64,000 nucleotides of DNA from DASPRG01 sp963796125 (lineage in GTDB: Bacteria; Nitrospirota; Thermodesulfovibrionia; Thermodesulfovibrionales; SM23-35). The DNA is taken from NCBI GenBank assembly GCA_963796125.1, contig CAWCKM010000018.1:1-64000 (forward strand). Direction: 5' to 3'. Position numbers and translations under genes: made by a program. How positions within the stretch are numbered: position 1 is the stretch's first letter; the number at the start of each line of letters is the position of its first letter. The notes below the pieces were generated by a model. That model did not search any database, was not told the DNA's origin, and saw only the letters and a list, made by a program, of their open reading frames with translations. This document shows, piece by piece, positions 46,464 to 55,203 of the stretch.

Positions 46464-47909
46464 TTACCCCTTTATCACCCCAATCGGTCTGAGCCTTGCT
46501 ACCTTTTTCGAAATGCCTGCCTTATGAACTACATCGACGACATTTGAGATATCCTTATATGCCTCGGACATTTCTTCTGCAAGGGTTTCCCGGCCGGCAG
46601 ACTTGACAATAATTCCCTTGTCTTCCATTTCACGCCATATGGAGCGGCCTTTTGCCTTCCTTATTGCCTGATGCCTTGACATCACCCTTCCAGCACCATG
46701 ACAGGTAGAGCCAAAAGTCTCCTTCATTGCCTTCTCAGTCCCGAGAAGGACGAAAGATACCCTTCCCATATCACCGGGGATCAAGACAGGCTGGCCAAGG
46801 GATCTATAAATTTCAGGTAGTTCTGGATGGCCTGGAGGGAATGCCCTTGTCGCACCCTTTCTATGAACTACCAGCTTCATCTTCTTGCCATTCACTTCAT
46901 GCTCTTCTACCTTTGCAATGTTATGGGCAACATCGTAAATAAGGCTCATGCCGAGTTCTCTCGGTGAAATATTGAAAATATTCATAAAGGATTCTTTTGC
47001 CCAGTGCATGATACACTGCCTGTTCGCCCAGGCATAATTGGCCGCAGCCCTCATGGCAGCAAGGTAATCCTGTGCCTCAGAGCTTGCATAAGGTGCACAG
47101 GCAAGTTCTTTGTCAAGAAGTACTATCTTATATTTGATAGCCGCACGTTCCATGACCTCAAGAAAGTCTGTGCATACCTGATGTCCAAAACCCCGGGAAC
47201 CTGTATGAATCATTACAGTAATTTGGTCCCTGAAAAGTCCGAGGATGTTTGCGGCCTGCTCATCATAGATCTCATCAACATACTGAACCTCGAGAAAGTG
47301 ATTGCCGGAGCCCAGGGTACCCTGTTGTGCCCTTCCCCTCTCGTATGCCTTCCGGCTTATCAGGGATGGATCAGCCCCTTCAATATATCCACCGGATTCT
47401 ATTTTTTTCAGGTCTTCAGCGCTCCCGAACCCCTGTTCTACTGCCCATTTTGCACCATAGAGAAGGATCTTCTTTTCATCATCAGGGCCAAGCCGTATTT
47501 TCCCCTTTGAGCCGACTCCTGATGGAACCTCATTGTAAAGGACATTAACTAAATCCTTTATTTTCGGCAAGACCTTATCTTTTGTTAAGTTGCTTTTTAA
47601 AAGGCGGACTCCACAGTTGATATCGTAGCCAACACCACCGGGAGAGACGATCCCCTCTTTGAGGTCAAAAGCGGCAACGCCTCCAATGGAAAACCCATAG
47701 CCCGTATGTACATCAGGCATTGCAAGAGATGCGCCGATAATTCCCGGTAATGTAGCAACATTTGCCACCTGGTCTATTGACTGGTACTCAAGTTCTTTCT
47801 CAAGAAGGTCATCAACATAAATAATACCCTTAACCCTCATGCCCTGCTTGTAATCGGAGGGGACTTCTATCTTTGTGTCATCAATTCTTTTGAGTTTTTC
47901 AAGTGGCAT
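46464..47909 (-). CDS. rtcB: RNA-splicing ligase RtcB
   Basis: A 481-residue Mn/GTP-dependent ligase that joins 2',3'-cyclic phosphate or 3'-phosphate and 5'-OH RNA ends. Motifs: AMPDVHTGYGFSIGGVAAFD, PGGVGYDINCGVRLLKS with the metal-binding Cys, GTLGSGNHFLEVQYVDE, VMIHTGSRGFGHQVC, YDVAHNIAKVEEH, VVHRKGATRAFPPGHP and FGSTCHGAGRVMSRHQA with the guanylylated His. Intact and full length. The gene for its activator archease lies upstream on the same strand. Confidence 0.97.
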   Translation of the reverse strand: MPLEKLKRIDDTKIEVPSDYKQGMRVKGIIYVDDLLEKELEYQSIDQVANVATLPGIIGASLAMPDVHTGYGFSIGGVAAFDLKEGIVSPGGVGYDINCGVRLLKSNLTKDKVLPKIKDLVNVLYNEVPSGVGSKGKIRLGPDDEKKILLYGAKWAVEQGFGSAEDLKKIESGGYIEGADPSLISRKAYERGRAQQGTLGSGNHFLEVQYVDEIYDEQAANILGLFRDQITVMIHTGSRGFGHQVCTDFLEVMERAAIKYKIVLLDKELACAPYASSEAQDYLAAMRAAANYAWANRQCIMHWAKESFMNIFNISPRELGMSLIYDVAHNIAKVEEHEVNGKKMKLVVHRKGATRAFPPGHPELPEIYRSLGQPVLIPGDMGRVSFVLLGTEKAMKETFGSTCHGAGRVMSRHQAIRKAKGRSIWREMEDKGIIVKSAGRETLAEEMSEAYKDISNVVDVVHKAGISKKVARLRPIGVIKG

Positions 47910-47936
47910 GTTACATTCCTTATCAAGCTTCTTGCG

Positions 47937-48030
47937 AGTTCAACGAAGCAATCTCTTGATGTCGTTCTCAGTGCTATGATATTCAGATTGCTTCGTCAGT
48001 CGCAACGACTTCCTCGCAATGACACTTCCC
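47937..48030. repeat. CGAAGCAATCTC / TTGCGAGG-type dispersed repeat
   Basis: CAACGAAGCAATCTCTTGATG and GATTGCTTCGTCAGTCGCAA form an inverted pair ending in CCTCGCAATGACAC. Same family as 19516-19600. It occupies the gap between archease and rtcB. Confidence 0.65.
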
Positions 48031-48085
48031 GTAACGTGTTCTTAATCTGCTTGATTATCGGAACTTGGTAACTGGTTATTAAATA

Positions 48086-48549
48086 TTATATATCAAAAAT
48101 TACATCAATCTCCCATTCGCTATTCTTTTTCTCTACCTTAAGCCTGTGATAGGTTGCTGCCTTGATCAGTAGTTTGCTCTCATGTCTTTCAGGGTCAAAA
48201 TCTTCTCCTGATACAGAGGCTCGAAGCTTGCAAACTTCCTCCCCTCCTATCCCTCCCCCTTGAGGGGAAGGGTAAAGGAAGGGGTGAATTCAGTAATAAC
48301 AATTCCTTTCCCTATAAACCCGTAGGCATCAAAATGAAAGATAAGCTCATTCAGCCATGAGACAAGAAGTCCTTCTATTGAACCGCTTTCGACAGAGATG
48401 TCAATTGCCTTTTGTTCTCTTATCATTCCGGGATCAGTAATCAGGCTGTACATCCCGTTTGCAGCATTAATAAAGGCAGCTTCCGGGTTTTTCCCATAAG
48501 CCTTGAGGCCAACGTCACCCGATATATCAATGACCTCAAAATGCTTCAT
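48086..48549 (-). CDS. Archease (interrupted by repeat and frameshift)
   Basis: Small Ca-binding activator of RtcB. N-terminus FEVIDISGDVGLKAYGKNPE, SIEGLLVSWLNELIFHFDA; then a C/G-rich repeat (48237-48290) is translated as SFTLPLKGEG and ends in a stop. Beyond it, in the neighbouring frame, the chain continues KLRASVSGEDFDPERHESKL and KAATYHRLKVEKKNSEWEID to VIFDI and the stop at 48086. The Asp in DVGLKAYG is the usual metal ligand. The start overlaps the foldase gene (ATGA). Confidence 0.88.
48237..48290. repeat. C/G-rich dispersed repeat inside archease
   Basis: CTCCCCTCCTATCCCTCCCC followed by CTTGAGGGGAAGGGTAAAGG. Same family as the copies in ispA and the anti-sigma gene. Confidence 0.7.
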
Positions 48550-49472
48550 TTTTTCTTTTCTGGTGTCTCTTTTGTCTCCTGCTTTGGTGCCTCAGGTTTT
48601 TCCGGAGTTTCTGCCTTCTGTTCTTCTGATGGTGTGAGATTTGACAGCGCTTCTTTATTGATCTCTACCTTATAACTCTTTTTTAGCCCGTCAATATAGG
48701 AATCGAAAACCTCCTTCTGTTTTTCTGCCATCAGGTTTTGAGATATGACATTTTTTATCTTTTCGAATTCGACTACCTGACCAAATTTTTTGTCTGTCAC
48801 CTTTATAATATGGTAGCCGTACTTCGTCTTTACCGGCTCGCTTATTTCACCCGTTTTCAGCCTCATAGCTTCTGACTCGAACTCCGGCACCATCTGGCCT
48901 TTTGAGAAATACCCTATGTCTCCACCGTTTTTCGCTGAAGCAGTATCAATAGAACTCTTTTTTGCAATCTGGGCAAAGTCTTCTCCCTTCTTCAGTCTTT
49001 CTTCTATCTTCTTGGCTTCATCTTCTGTCTTTACGAGGATATGACTTGCCCTGATCTGAGTTATAGGAGCAAATTTCTCTTTGTTCTTTTCATAATACTC
49101 TTTGACTTCCTGATCAGAGACCTTTACCTTCTCTTCGATCTCTTTTTGCAGAAGCAGCCCAACGAGGGTGATCTTCTTAAAGTCCTCAAGTTTTTTTACA
49201 TATTCCTGATCCTTGTCAAGCCCTTTCTTTAAAGCCTCTTTGTAGAGGAGTTCCCTCTTTACAAGTTCTTCGAGGAATTTCTCTTTCCCGGCTCTGTCCT
49301 CAAACATCTTCTGTACAAACTCGGGCAAGTTTTTCATCTCCCTGTCAAAATCAGCCTGCGTTATCAAGGAATCTCCGACCTTGGCAAGGTAAGGCCCTTT
49401 CTTTTCTCCCTCCTTTTTCGCACAGGCAAAAGCCAGACATACGACAAATAATAAAACCAATACTCTTTTCAT
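48546..49472 (-). CDS. Peptidyl-prolyl isomerase lipoprotein (SurA/PrsA-like)
   Basis: A 308-residue periplasmic chaperone. Lipoprotein signal LVLLFVVCLAFACAKK (lipobox FAC-like). N-terminal SurA-like helices (LITQADFDREMKNLPEFVQK), then a parvulin domain at about 135-235: IRASHILVKTEDEAKKIEER, FAQIAKKSSIDTASAKNGGD, IGYFSKGQMVPEFESEAM and VKTKYGYHIIKV. The C-terminal tail is Pro/Glu/Lys-rich. Intact frame. Confidence 0.92.
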   Translation of the reverse strand: MKRVLVLLFVVCLAFACAKKEGEKKGPYLAKVGDSLITQADFDREMKNLPEFVQKMFEDRAGKEKFLEELVKRELLYKEALKKGLDKDQEYVKKLEDFKKITLVGLLLQKEIEEKVKVSDQEVKEYYEKNKEKFAPITQIRASHILVKTEDEAKKIEERLKKGEDFAQIAKKSSIDTASAKNGGDIGYFSKGQMVPEFESEAMRLKTGEISEPVKTKYGYHIIKVTDKKFGQVVEFEKIKNVISQNLMAEKQKEVFDSYIDGLKKSYKVEINKEALSNLTPSEEQKAETPEKPEAPKQETKETPEKKK

Positions 49473-49574
49473 CGAAACCTCCTTAATTTTTTGACTTACC
49501 TTTTATAGCACAATGAACACAGATGTGTAAAAAGGTTTTTTGGACATGTTAACGCTACTTAGTATTTGTGCCGA

Positions 49575-49620
49575 AAATACCCCTCAACCCTTGCCCTCTC
49601 CCAGCAAGAGGGTTTTTTGC
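49575..49620. repeat. C-rich dispersed repeat before hemL
   Basis: CCCCTCAACCCTTGCCCTCTC followed by AGCAAGAGGG: a short hairpin of the C/G-rich class. Confidence 0.45.
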
Positions 49621-49714
49621 ATCTTGTGAATAATAGTCGGTAAACCCACTCTTTTGACACTTACAAATTTTTTATGATAGAGTATCGGTAGTTTTCAGGC
49701 GGTTGTCTTTTTTG

Positions 49715-49786
49715 TTTGTGTCATTCCCGCTTGTCGGGAATCCCTCGATTAAGAAAGATTCTGGACAAGCCAGAATGACAAACAAA
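49715..49786 (+). repeat. GTCATTCCCGC...GAATGAC palindromic repeat
   Basis: GTCATTCCCGCTTGTCGGGAAT then AAGATTCTGGACAAGCCAGAATGAC: two hairpins with inverted GTCATTC/GAATGAC ends. Best-preserved copy of this family in the window. Confidence 0.75.
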
Positions 49787-49826
49787 GTAATATAGCAAAA
49801 AGAAAGGGAATAATGAATTAAATCTC

Positions 49827-51110
49827 ATGAACAGGAAAAATTCACAGAAATTATTCAAAAAGGCTCAGGAGGTCATCCCCGGAGGCGTGAACAGCCCTGT
49901 CAGGGCATTCAAAGCCGTCGGTGGAAATCCAATATTCATCCAGAAAGCAAAGGGTTCAAAAATATATGATGTCGATGGGAATGCATATATTGATTACGTC
50001 CTTTCATGGGGTCCCCTGATCCTTGGCCATGCCCACCCGGAAGTTGTAAAGGCCCTCAAAAAGGCTATAGAGCGTGGAACAAGCTATGGCGCCCCGACCT
50101 CGCTGGAGATTGAGCTTGCAGAGCTTGTCCTGAAGGCATATCCATCAATGGATATGGTGAGGATGGTAAATTCAGGCACAGAAGCAACCATGAGCGCCAT
50201 CAGGGTTGCACGTGGATTTACAGGCAGGGACAAGATTCTAAAGTTTGAGGGTTGCTATCATGGCCATGCTGATGGACTGCTTGTAAAGGCAGGTTCAGGT
50301 GCGACCACTTTTGGAGTTCCTGACAGCGCCGGAGTTCCAAGGTCATATGCACAGGAGACTATTACTCTGCCATTCAATGACCGGGAGGCGCTCAGGAGAG
50401 TAATCAGTGAGGAATGGAGATATATTGCATGTGCAATCATTGAACCCGTTGTCGGGAACATCGGTTGTGTCCTTCCAAAGCCAGGGTTCCTTGAAACCCT
50501 CAGGGCACTGACAGCCAAGCATGGCATTATCCTCATCTTTGATGAAGTGATGACCGGCTTCAGGGTATCGTATGGAGGAGCACAGGCATATTACGGCGTA
50601 ACTCCTGATATGACCTGTCTCGGCAAGGTCATCGGCGGCGGACTCCCTGTTGGGGCATACGGCGGGAAAAAGGAAATCATGTCCCTCGTATCACCATTAG
50701 GACCGGTCTATCAGGCAGGAACCTTATCAGGTAACCCGCTTGCAATGACAGCAGGCATAGAGACACTCAAGATACTTTTAAGAGACAAGCATTACAGGAG
50801 ACTTGAAAAGATATCCTGTCTATTGGAAAAAGCACTCACCGATGTGGCAAAGATGGCTGGTGTAAAAACGAAGTTCTACAGGGCAGGAACCATGTTCTGC
50901 ACATACTTTACAGAAACAGACGTTATTGACTATAAAACAGCAAAGACATCGGATACAGCAAAATTCTCACGGTTCTTTTCTCTCATGCTTGAAAAGGGGA
51001 TATACATAGCCCCTTCACAGTTTGAAGCCGGCTTCACATCCCTTGCACATACTGAAAAGGATATTGAGAAAACTGCAAAGGCTGCTTACGCCTCGCTCAA
51101 GAAACTTTAA
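49827..51110 (+). CDS. hemL: Glutamate-1-semialdehyde 2,1-aminomutase
   Basis: A 427-residue PLP enzyme making 5-aminolevulinate for haem in the C5 pathway. Motifs: FKKAQEVIPGGVNSPVRAF, MVRMVNSGTEATMSAIRVAR, GCYHGHADGLLVKAGSGATT, IIEPVVGNIGCVLPKPGF, LIFDEVMTGFRVSYGGAQAY and CLGKVIGGGLPVGAYGGKKE with the PLP Lys. Intact frame and normal length. High haem demand fits the multiheme cytochromes nearby. Confidence 0.97.
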   Translation: MNRKNSQKLFKKAQEVIPGGVNSPVRAFKAVGGNPIFIQKAKGSKIYDVDGNAYIDYVLSWGPLILGHAHPEVVKALKKAIERGTSYGAPTSLEIELAELVLKAYPSMDMVRMVNSGTEATMSAIRVARGFTGRDKILKFEGCYHGHADGLLVKAGSGATTFGVPDSAGVPRSYAQETITLPFNDREALRRVISEEWRYIACAIIEPVVGNIGCVLPKPGFLETLRALTAKHGIILIFDEVMTGFRVSYGGAQAYYGVTPDMTCLGKVIGGGLPVGAYGGKKEIMSLVSPLGPVYQAGTLSGNPLAMTAGIETLKILLRDKHYRRLEKISCLLEKALTDVAKMAGVKTKFYRAGTMFCTYFTETDVIDYKTAKTSDTAKFSRFFSLMLEKGIYIAPSQFEAGFTSLAHTEKDIEKTAKAAYASLKKL

Positions 51111-51111
51111 A

Positions 51112-51212
51112 ATTCCAAAATCCAAAGTCCAAAATTCAAATATCAAAACTTGATCGTGGAACTTTTCTTATTTTGCGCTTTGAGCTTTGACATTTGAACT
51201 TTTTTAAAACTT
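51112..51212. repeat. AT-rich inverted repeat after hemL, likely terminator
   Basis: AAAATTCAAATATCAAAACTTG and its partner CTTTGACATTTGAACTTTTTT form a long imperfect stem with a terminal T6 run on the plus strand. Confidence 0.55.
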
Positions 51213-51241
51213 GTTGGTCTATGTTAGAATTGTGAAAAGAC

Positions 51242-51493
51242 ATGGCTGAAAAACCATTATTCAAACAACTCCTCTGGGCAAGCACCGTAGGACTTAATTT
51301 TGTTATCTCAACAGTCATCGGGGGATTGATCGGTTATGGACTTGATTCCGCCATGGAGAAGTGGTTCGGTGTCCATACAGAACCCTGGCTGCTCTTTGTC
51401 TTTGCACTATTGGGTATCATTGCAGGCTTCAGGGAACTTCTGAGAATGGCAACAAAAAAAGAGAATGAATCCACTCGTAAAAAGAACGTTTAG
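51242..51493 (+). CDS. atpZ: AtpZ/AtpI-family ATP synthase-associated membrane protein
   Basis: An 83-residue two-helix protein: LLWASTVGLNFVISTVIGGL and LLFVFALLGIIAGFRELLRM. The IGYGLDSAMEKWF loop between helices resembles AtpZ, which precedes atpI in many ATP synthase operons. It overlaps the next gene by 29 bases. The atpB/E/F genes that usually follow are absent here. Confidence 0.78.
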   Translation: MAEKPLFKQLLWASTVGLNFVISTVIGGLIGYGLDSAMEKWFGVHTEPWLLFVFALLGIIAGFRELLRMATKKENESTRKKNV

Positions 51494-51827
51494 GCTGTCA
51501 GCAATCATCCTTCTCCCTTTATCAATCTTTTCAGCTTTCATGTGGGGAAGAACGCCTGCCATGAGTATCCTCATTGGGGGTATCCTCGGCCTCGTAAATC
51601 TCAGGGGCCTTGCGAGAGGTGTTGAAGGCCTGATCGGTTCAAACAGGCCGACAGGGAAAATAATCTTCCTCAGCCTCCTCAGACTCACAGCCCTCACCTT
51701 TATTCTCGGCATCCTTTTTTATTACAGGGCAATAGATGTCTTAGGTATCCTTATCGGTTTCACCATTGTCTTTGCTGCGATAATCAAAGAGGGGCTGAGG
51801 TCCGCTAAAGAATTTCCTAAGGAATGA
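51465..51827 (+). CDS. atpI: ATP synthase protein I-like membrane protein
   Basis: A 120-residue polytopic protein with four hydrophobic helices (LSAIILLPLSIFSAFMW, AMSILIGGILGLVNLRGL, LLRLTALTFILGILFYY and GILIGFTIVFAAIIKEGL). The size, the ILIGGILGLVN helix and its position after the AtpZ-like gene point to the subunit-I family, thought to aid assembly of the c-ring. The rest of the ATP synthase operon is not adjacent. Confidence 0.7.
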   Translation: MNPLVKRTFRLSAIILLPLSIFSAFMWGRTPAMSILIGGILGLVNLRGLARGVEGLIGSNRPTGKIIFLSLLRLTALTFILGILFYYRAIDVLGILIGFTIVFAAIIKEGLRSAKEFPKE

Positions 51828-51845
51828 TAAACAAAGGATTCCTGT

Positions 51846-52058
51846 TTAATTATTCGTATAAGGCCCGTTATGCGGGCAACGAATGCCTTTGGCAAGAACC
51901 GGACACTGGATGCCTGATAGATAATGCATGGGAAAGTGGCACAACCAGATAGTAAGATCAGGCCTCTTATCGAAAGGCATGCCTCTGCTCACCCGTTCGA
52001 TAATTCTTTTTTCGAGGTGAAGACAATGCGTCTCTTCTGTCAGGTGTTTAAAATCCAT
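51846..52058 (-). CDS. Possible small protein, weakly supported
   Basis: A 70-residue frame with a Cys/His-containing C-terminus (LTIWLCHFPMHYLSGIQCPV and GIRCPHNGPYTN). There is no good ribosome binding site and no known family. It fills the gap between atpI and phoU; kept only because nothing else explains the region. Confidence 0.25.
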   Translation of the reverse strand: MDFKHLTEETHCLHLEKRIIERVSRGMPFDKRPDLTIWLCHFPMHYLSGIQCPVLAKGIRCPHNGPYTNN

Positions 52059-52152
52059 ATTTTTTAAAACAGTATGTATTATTTTACACCATGAGACGGG
52101 AAAATGTATGAACTGTCAGCAAGGCAGGCAAACCAAATAACAGAGCAGTTAT

Positions 52153-52815
52153 TTACTCCCCGGGGTTTTTCATGTGCCTTATGATCTTTCCCTCGCACAT
52201 ATAGATAACCATTTCAGCAATATTTGTTGCATGGTCTGCAATACGTTCAAGGTATTTTGAGACATAGCTGATTCTTGTGGCTCGGGATACGGTATGCGGA
52301 TCTTGTATCATGAAAAAGAGCAGTTCATTGAAGACCTGGGCATTCAAATTGTCCACCTCGTCATCCCTCTTGATCACTTCATACGGTATCTTTGAACAAC
52401 CCCTCACAAAGGCATCAAGAGAATCTCTGACCATCTCTTCTGTAATTTCAGCCATTCGGGGTATGTCGATATAGGGCTTCAGTTGCGGCTCATCATTCAA
52501 CTCGATTGCCCTTTCAGCAATGTTTTCAGCAAGATCCCCGATCCTTTCGAGGTCAGTCGTTATCTTCATTGCAGTCGTTATAAACCTCAAATCCCTTGCC
52601 TTTGGTTGCCTGAGAGCGATCAGCCGTATACATTCTTCATCGATCTCCACATCGAGGGCATTGATCTTGTGATCCTTCTCAATAACCTTTCGTGCAAGGT
52701 CACTGTTCCTCTCGACGAGAGACTTCACTGAGTCGTGTATGGCTGCTTCGACCAGCGAACCGATTCTTAATACCCTTTCCTTCAACAACCTTAACTCTTC
52801 GTCAAAGATTGCCAA
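52153..52815 (-). CDS. phoU: Phosphate uptake regulator PhoU, copy 1
   Basis: A 220-residue all-helical PhoU: two three-helix repeats with the metal-binding E/DxxxD pattern (KDHKINALDVEIDEECIRLI, MKITTDLERIGDLAENIAER, FFMIQDPHTVSRATRISYVS and YLERIADHATNIAEMVIYMC). It links Pst transport to the PhoR/PhoB signalling state. It is the last gene of the pst operon. Intact, in contrast to the second copy. Confidence 0.95.
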   Translation of the reverse strand: MAIFDEELRLLKERVLRIGSLVEAAIHDSVKSLVERNSDLARKVIEKDHKINALDVEIDEECIRLIALRQPKARDLRFITTAMKITTDLERIGDLAENIAERAIELNDEPQLKPYIDIPRMAEITEEMVRDSLDAFVRGCSKIPYEVIKRDDEVDNLNAQVFNELLFFMIQDPHTVSRATRISYVSKYLERIADHATNIAEMVIYMCEGKIIRHMKNPGE

Positions 52816-52865
52816 CTGTCAATCTCCCTTTATCCTGCCATAGGCCGGTTTCTTGGCGACAAGTA

Positions 52866-53531
52866 TTACGATTCATCAGGTGTAACATGCCTGATGATCT
52901 TCCCCTTGCACATATAAATGACCATCTCTGCAATATTGGTTGCATGATCTGCAATCCTTTCGAGATATTTTGCAACATAAGTTCTCTTCACCGCTGATGG
53001 ATATAATCTTCGGGTCACGAATCATGAAACCCAGGAGTTCATTGAAGTTCTTTACGGTAAGTTCGTCAACCTCATCATCCTTCTTTATGACTTCATAGGG
53101 CAGTGTTGAGCATCCCCTTACAAAGGCATCGAGGGAGTCTCTCACCATTTCCTGCGCAATCTCGGCCATCTTCGGTATGTTCACATATGGTTTCAATTGC
53201 GGCTCTTCGTTCAGCTCAATTGCCCTTTCGGCAATGTTGACCGCAAGGTCACCCATCCGTTCAAGGTCTGTCGTTATTTTCATGGCAGTTGTTATAAATC
53301 TCAGGTCTCGTGCCATAGGTTGTCTCAGAGCAATGAGTCTTATACATTCTTCATCTATTTTTACATCGAGGGCATTGATCATGATGATCCCTCTTGATAA
53401 CTTCTTTTGCAAGATCACTATTCCTCTCAACAGGGAATGAACAGAATCGCGTATAGCAACCTCAACCATGCAGCCGAGTTTCATAATACTATTTCTTTTA
53501 AGGCATTTAACTCTTCATCAAAGATAGCCAT
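52866..53531 (-). CDS. phoU: Phosphate uptake regulator PhoU, copy 2 (frameshifted)
   Basis: Starts at an ATG overlapping the pstB stop (TAATG): MAIFDEELNALKEIVL. The chain then changes frame several times (near 53485, 53390 and 53000) through CMVEVAIRDSVHSL, NALDVKIDEECIRLIALRQP, LERMGDLAVNIAERAIELNE and PKMAEIAQEMVRDSLDAFVR, ending IYMCKGKIIRHVTPDES at 52866. It is about 70% identical to copy 1 in the readable parts, so the pair arose by tandem duplication. Confidence 0.9.
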
Positions 53532-54306
53532 TATCCGAACCTTCCTGTAATATATTCTTCTGTAAGTTTATTCTGAGGATTAACAAAGAGTGTGTCTGTT
53601 TCTCCAAACTCTATCAGTTCTCCTAAATACATAAAGGCAGTATAGTCAGATACCCTTGCAGCCTGCTGCATATTATGGGTGACAATTACTATCGTAACAG
53701 TTTTTCTTAATTCCTGGAGTAAGTTCTCGATATTCGCTGTTGATATAGGGTCTAGGGCTGAAGTAGGCTCGTCAAAGAGAAGGACCTCTGGTTCCTGTGC
53801 AAGGGATCTCGCGATACAGAGCCTCTGCATCTGGCCTCCGGAAAGACTCATTCCTGATTCATTGAGTTTATCCTTTACCTCTTTCCATAAATCGGCTCTG
53901 ACAAGTGCATTTTCAACGATCTCATCAAGCTGGCTCTTCTTCCTTATTCCCCTGATTTTTGGCCCATATGCCACATTCTCATAAACAGAACTCGGAAAGG
54001 GATTAGGCTTCTGGAAAACCATGCCGACCCTCTTTCGTAATTCAATAACATCAGTATCCTTTTGATAAATATCTACTCCCTTGAATAGTGACCTGACCTT
54101 CAACCCATGAATTCATAATTAGATCATTCATCCTGTTTAATGCTCTGAGGAGAGTTGATTTGCCACAGCCCGAAGGCCCTATAATTGCGCGTAATTTTAT
54201 TGTTTCCATATTGAGGTTTACCTTCTTAACAGCCAGGAAATGCTCCATAGTAGATACTGAAATCCTTTATCTCAAAAATGTTCTTTTCACTAAACTCCTC
54301 TACCAT
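53531..54306 (-). CDS. pstB: Phosphate ABC transporter ATP-binding protein (two frameshifts)
   Basis: Begins MVEEFSEKNIFEIKDFSIYY (ATG 54306, overlapping the pstA stop). After a shift near 54250: RAIIGPSGCGKSTLLRALNR (Walker A) and WVEGQVTIQG; after another near 54090: DIYQKDTDVIELRKRVGMVF with QKPNPFP, MSLSGGQMQRLCIARSLAQE (signature) and VLLFDEPTSALDPISTANIE (Walker B), HNMQQAARVSDYTAFMYLGE. Drives phosphate uptake with PstA/PstC. Confidence 0.95.
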
Positions 54307-55203
54307 GCCCTTTTCACCCTTGTCCTCGTCCTGAGTATTATTCCTAATAAATTCATTCCCAATACAAGAATTATGAGGGTCAAGGCAGTCCCGTACTGTA
54401 TAGGTCTTGTCTCCTCGATATGGGTGCCTGCAGTGGCCAATACATAGATATGATACGGAAGCGCCATCACCGGCTCCAATAGTGATCTTGGTACTCCCGG
54501 TGTAAAAAAAGCCGCTGCAGTAAACATAATGGGAGCAGTCTCACCTGAAACCTTTGCTGTGCCCAGGATTGAACCTGTCAGGATTCCAGGCATTGCGGTC
54601 GGCAAAACGACCTTCTTGATGGTCTGCCATTTTGTAGCACCACATGCAAGAGATGCCTCACGAAAACTGTAAGGAACTGCCTTAATTGCCTCTTCAGATG
54701 TCGATATGATATAGGGAAGCACCATTACAGCAAGCGTCAATGACCCGGCAAGCAAACTCATACCAAACTGAAAAGCAACAACAAAAACAGTAAGTCCAAA
54801 GAGCCCGAAAACGACTGAAGGCACACCGGCAAGGGTATATATGGACATCATAACGGTTTTCAGGAGTATTCCCGGTTTTGAATACTCGGCCAGGAAAATG
54901 GCAGTGGTAACACCAATCGGTATAACAACAATCATGCAGAGAAAGGTCAGGAGTACAGTGCCAACAATAACCGGGAAGATCCCTCCCTTTGTCATAGCTT
55001 CAACAGGAGGCTGTGTTATGAATTCCCAGCTTAAGACACTGGATGCCGTTATATGCAACAAAAAACAATATGATGACGAGAATTATTGCTCCGGTAAAAC
55101 CGAGGGTTCTGATCAGGGAAAGGAAAAAATTTTCTTTAAGATTGAACTTCTTCTTGCGAATCCATTCAGAAGACCCAAATCTGTTGTAAGTCCCATGGAT
55201 CAT
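54300..55203 (-). CDS. pstA: Phosphate ABC transporter permease PstA (one frameshift)
   Basis: Starts at ATG 55203 inside the pstC stop. The first helix TLGFTGAIILVIILFFVAYN is followed by a shift near 55045, then SWEFITQPPVEAMTKGGIFP and five more helices. The EAA-type loop is SFREASLACGATKWQTIKKV; LPTAMPGILTGSILGTAKVS and GETAPIMFTAAAFFTPGVP are PstA-specific. About 300 residues. Confidence 0.95.
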
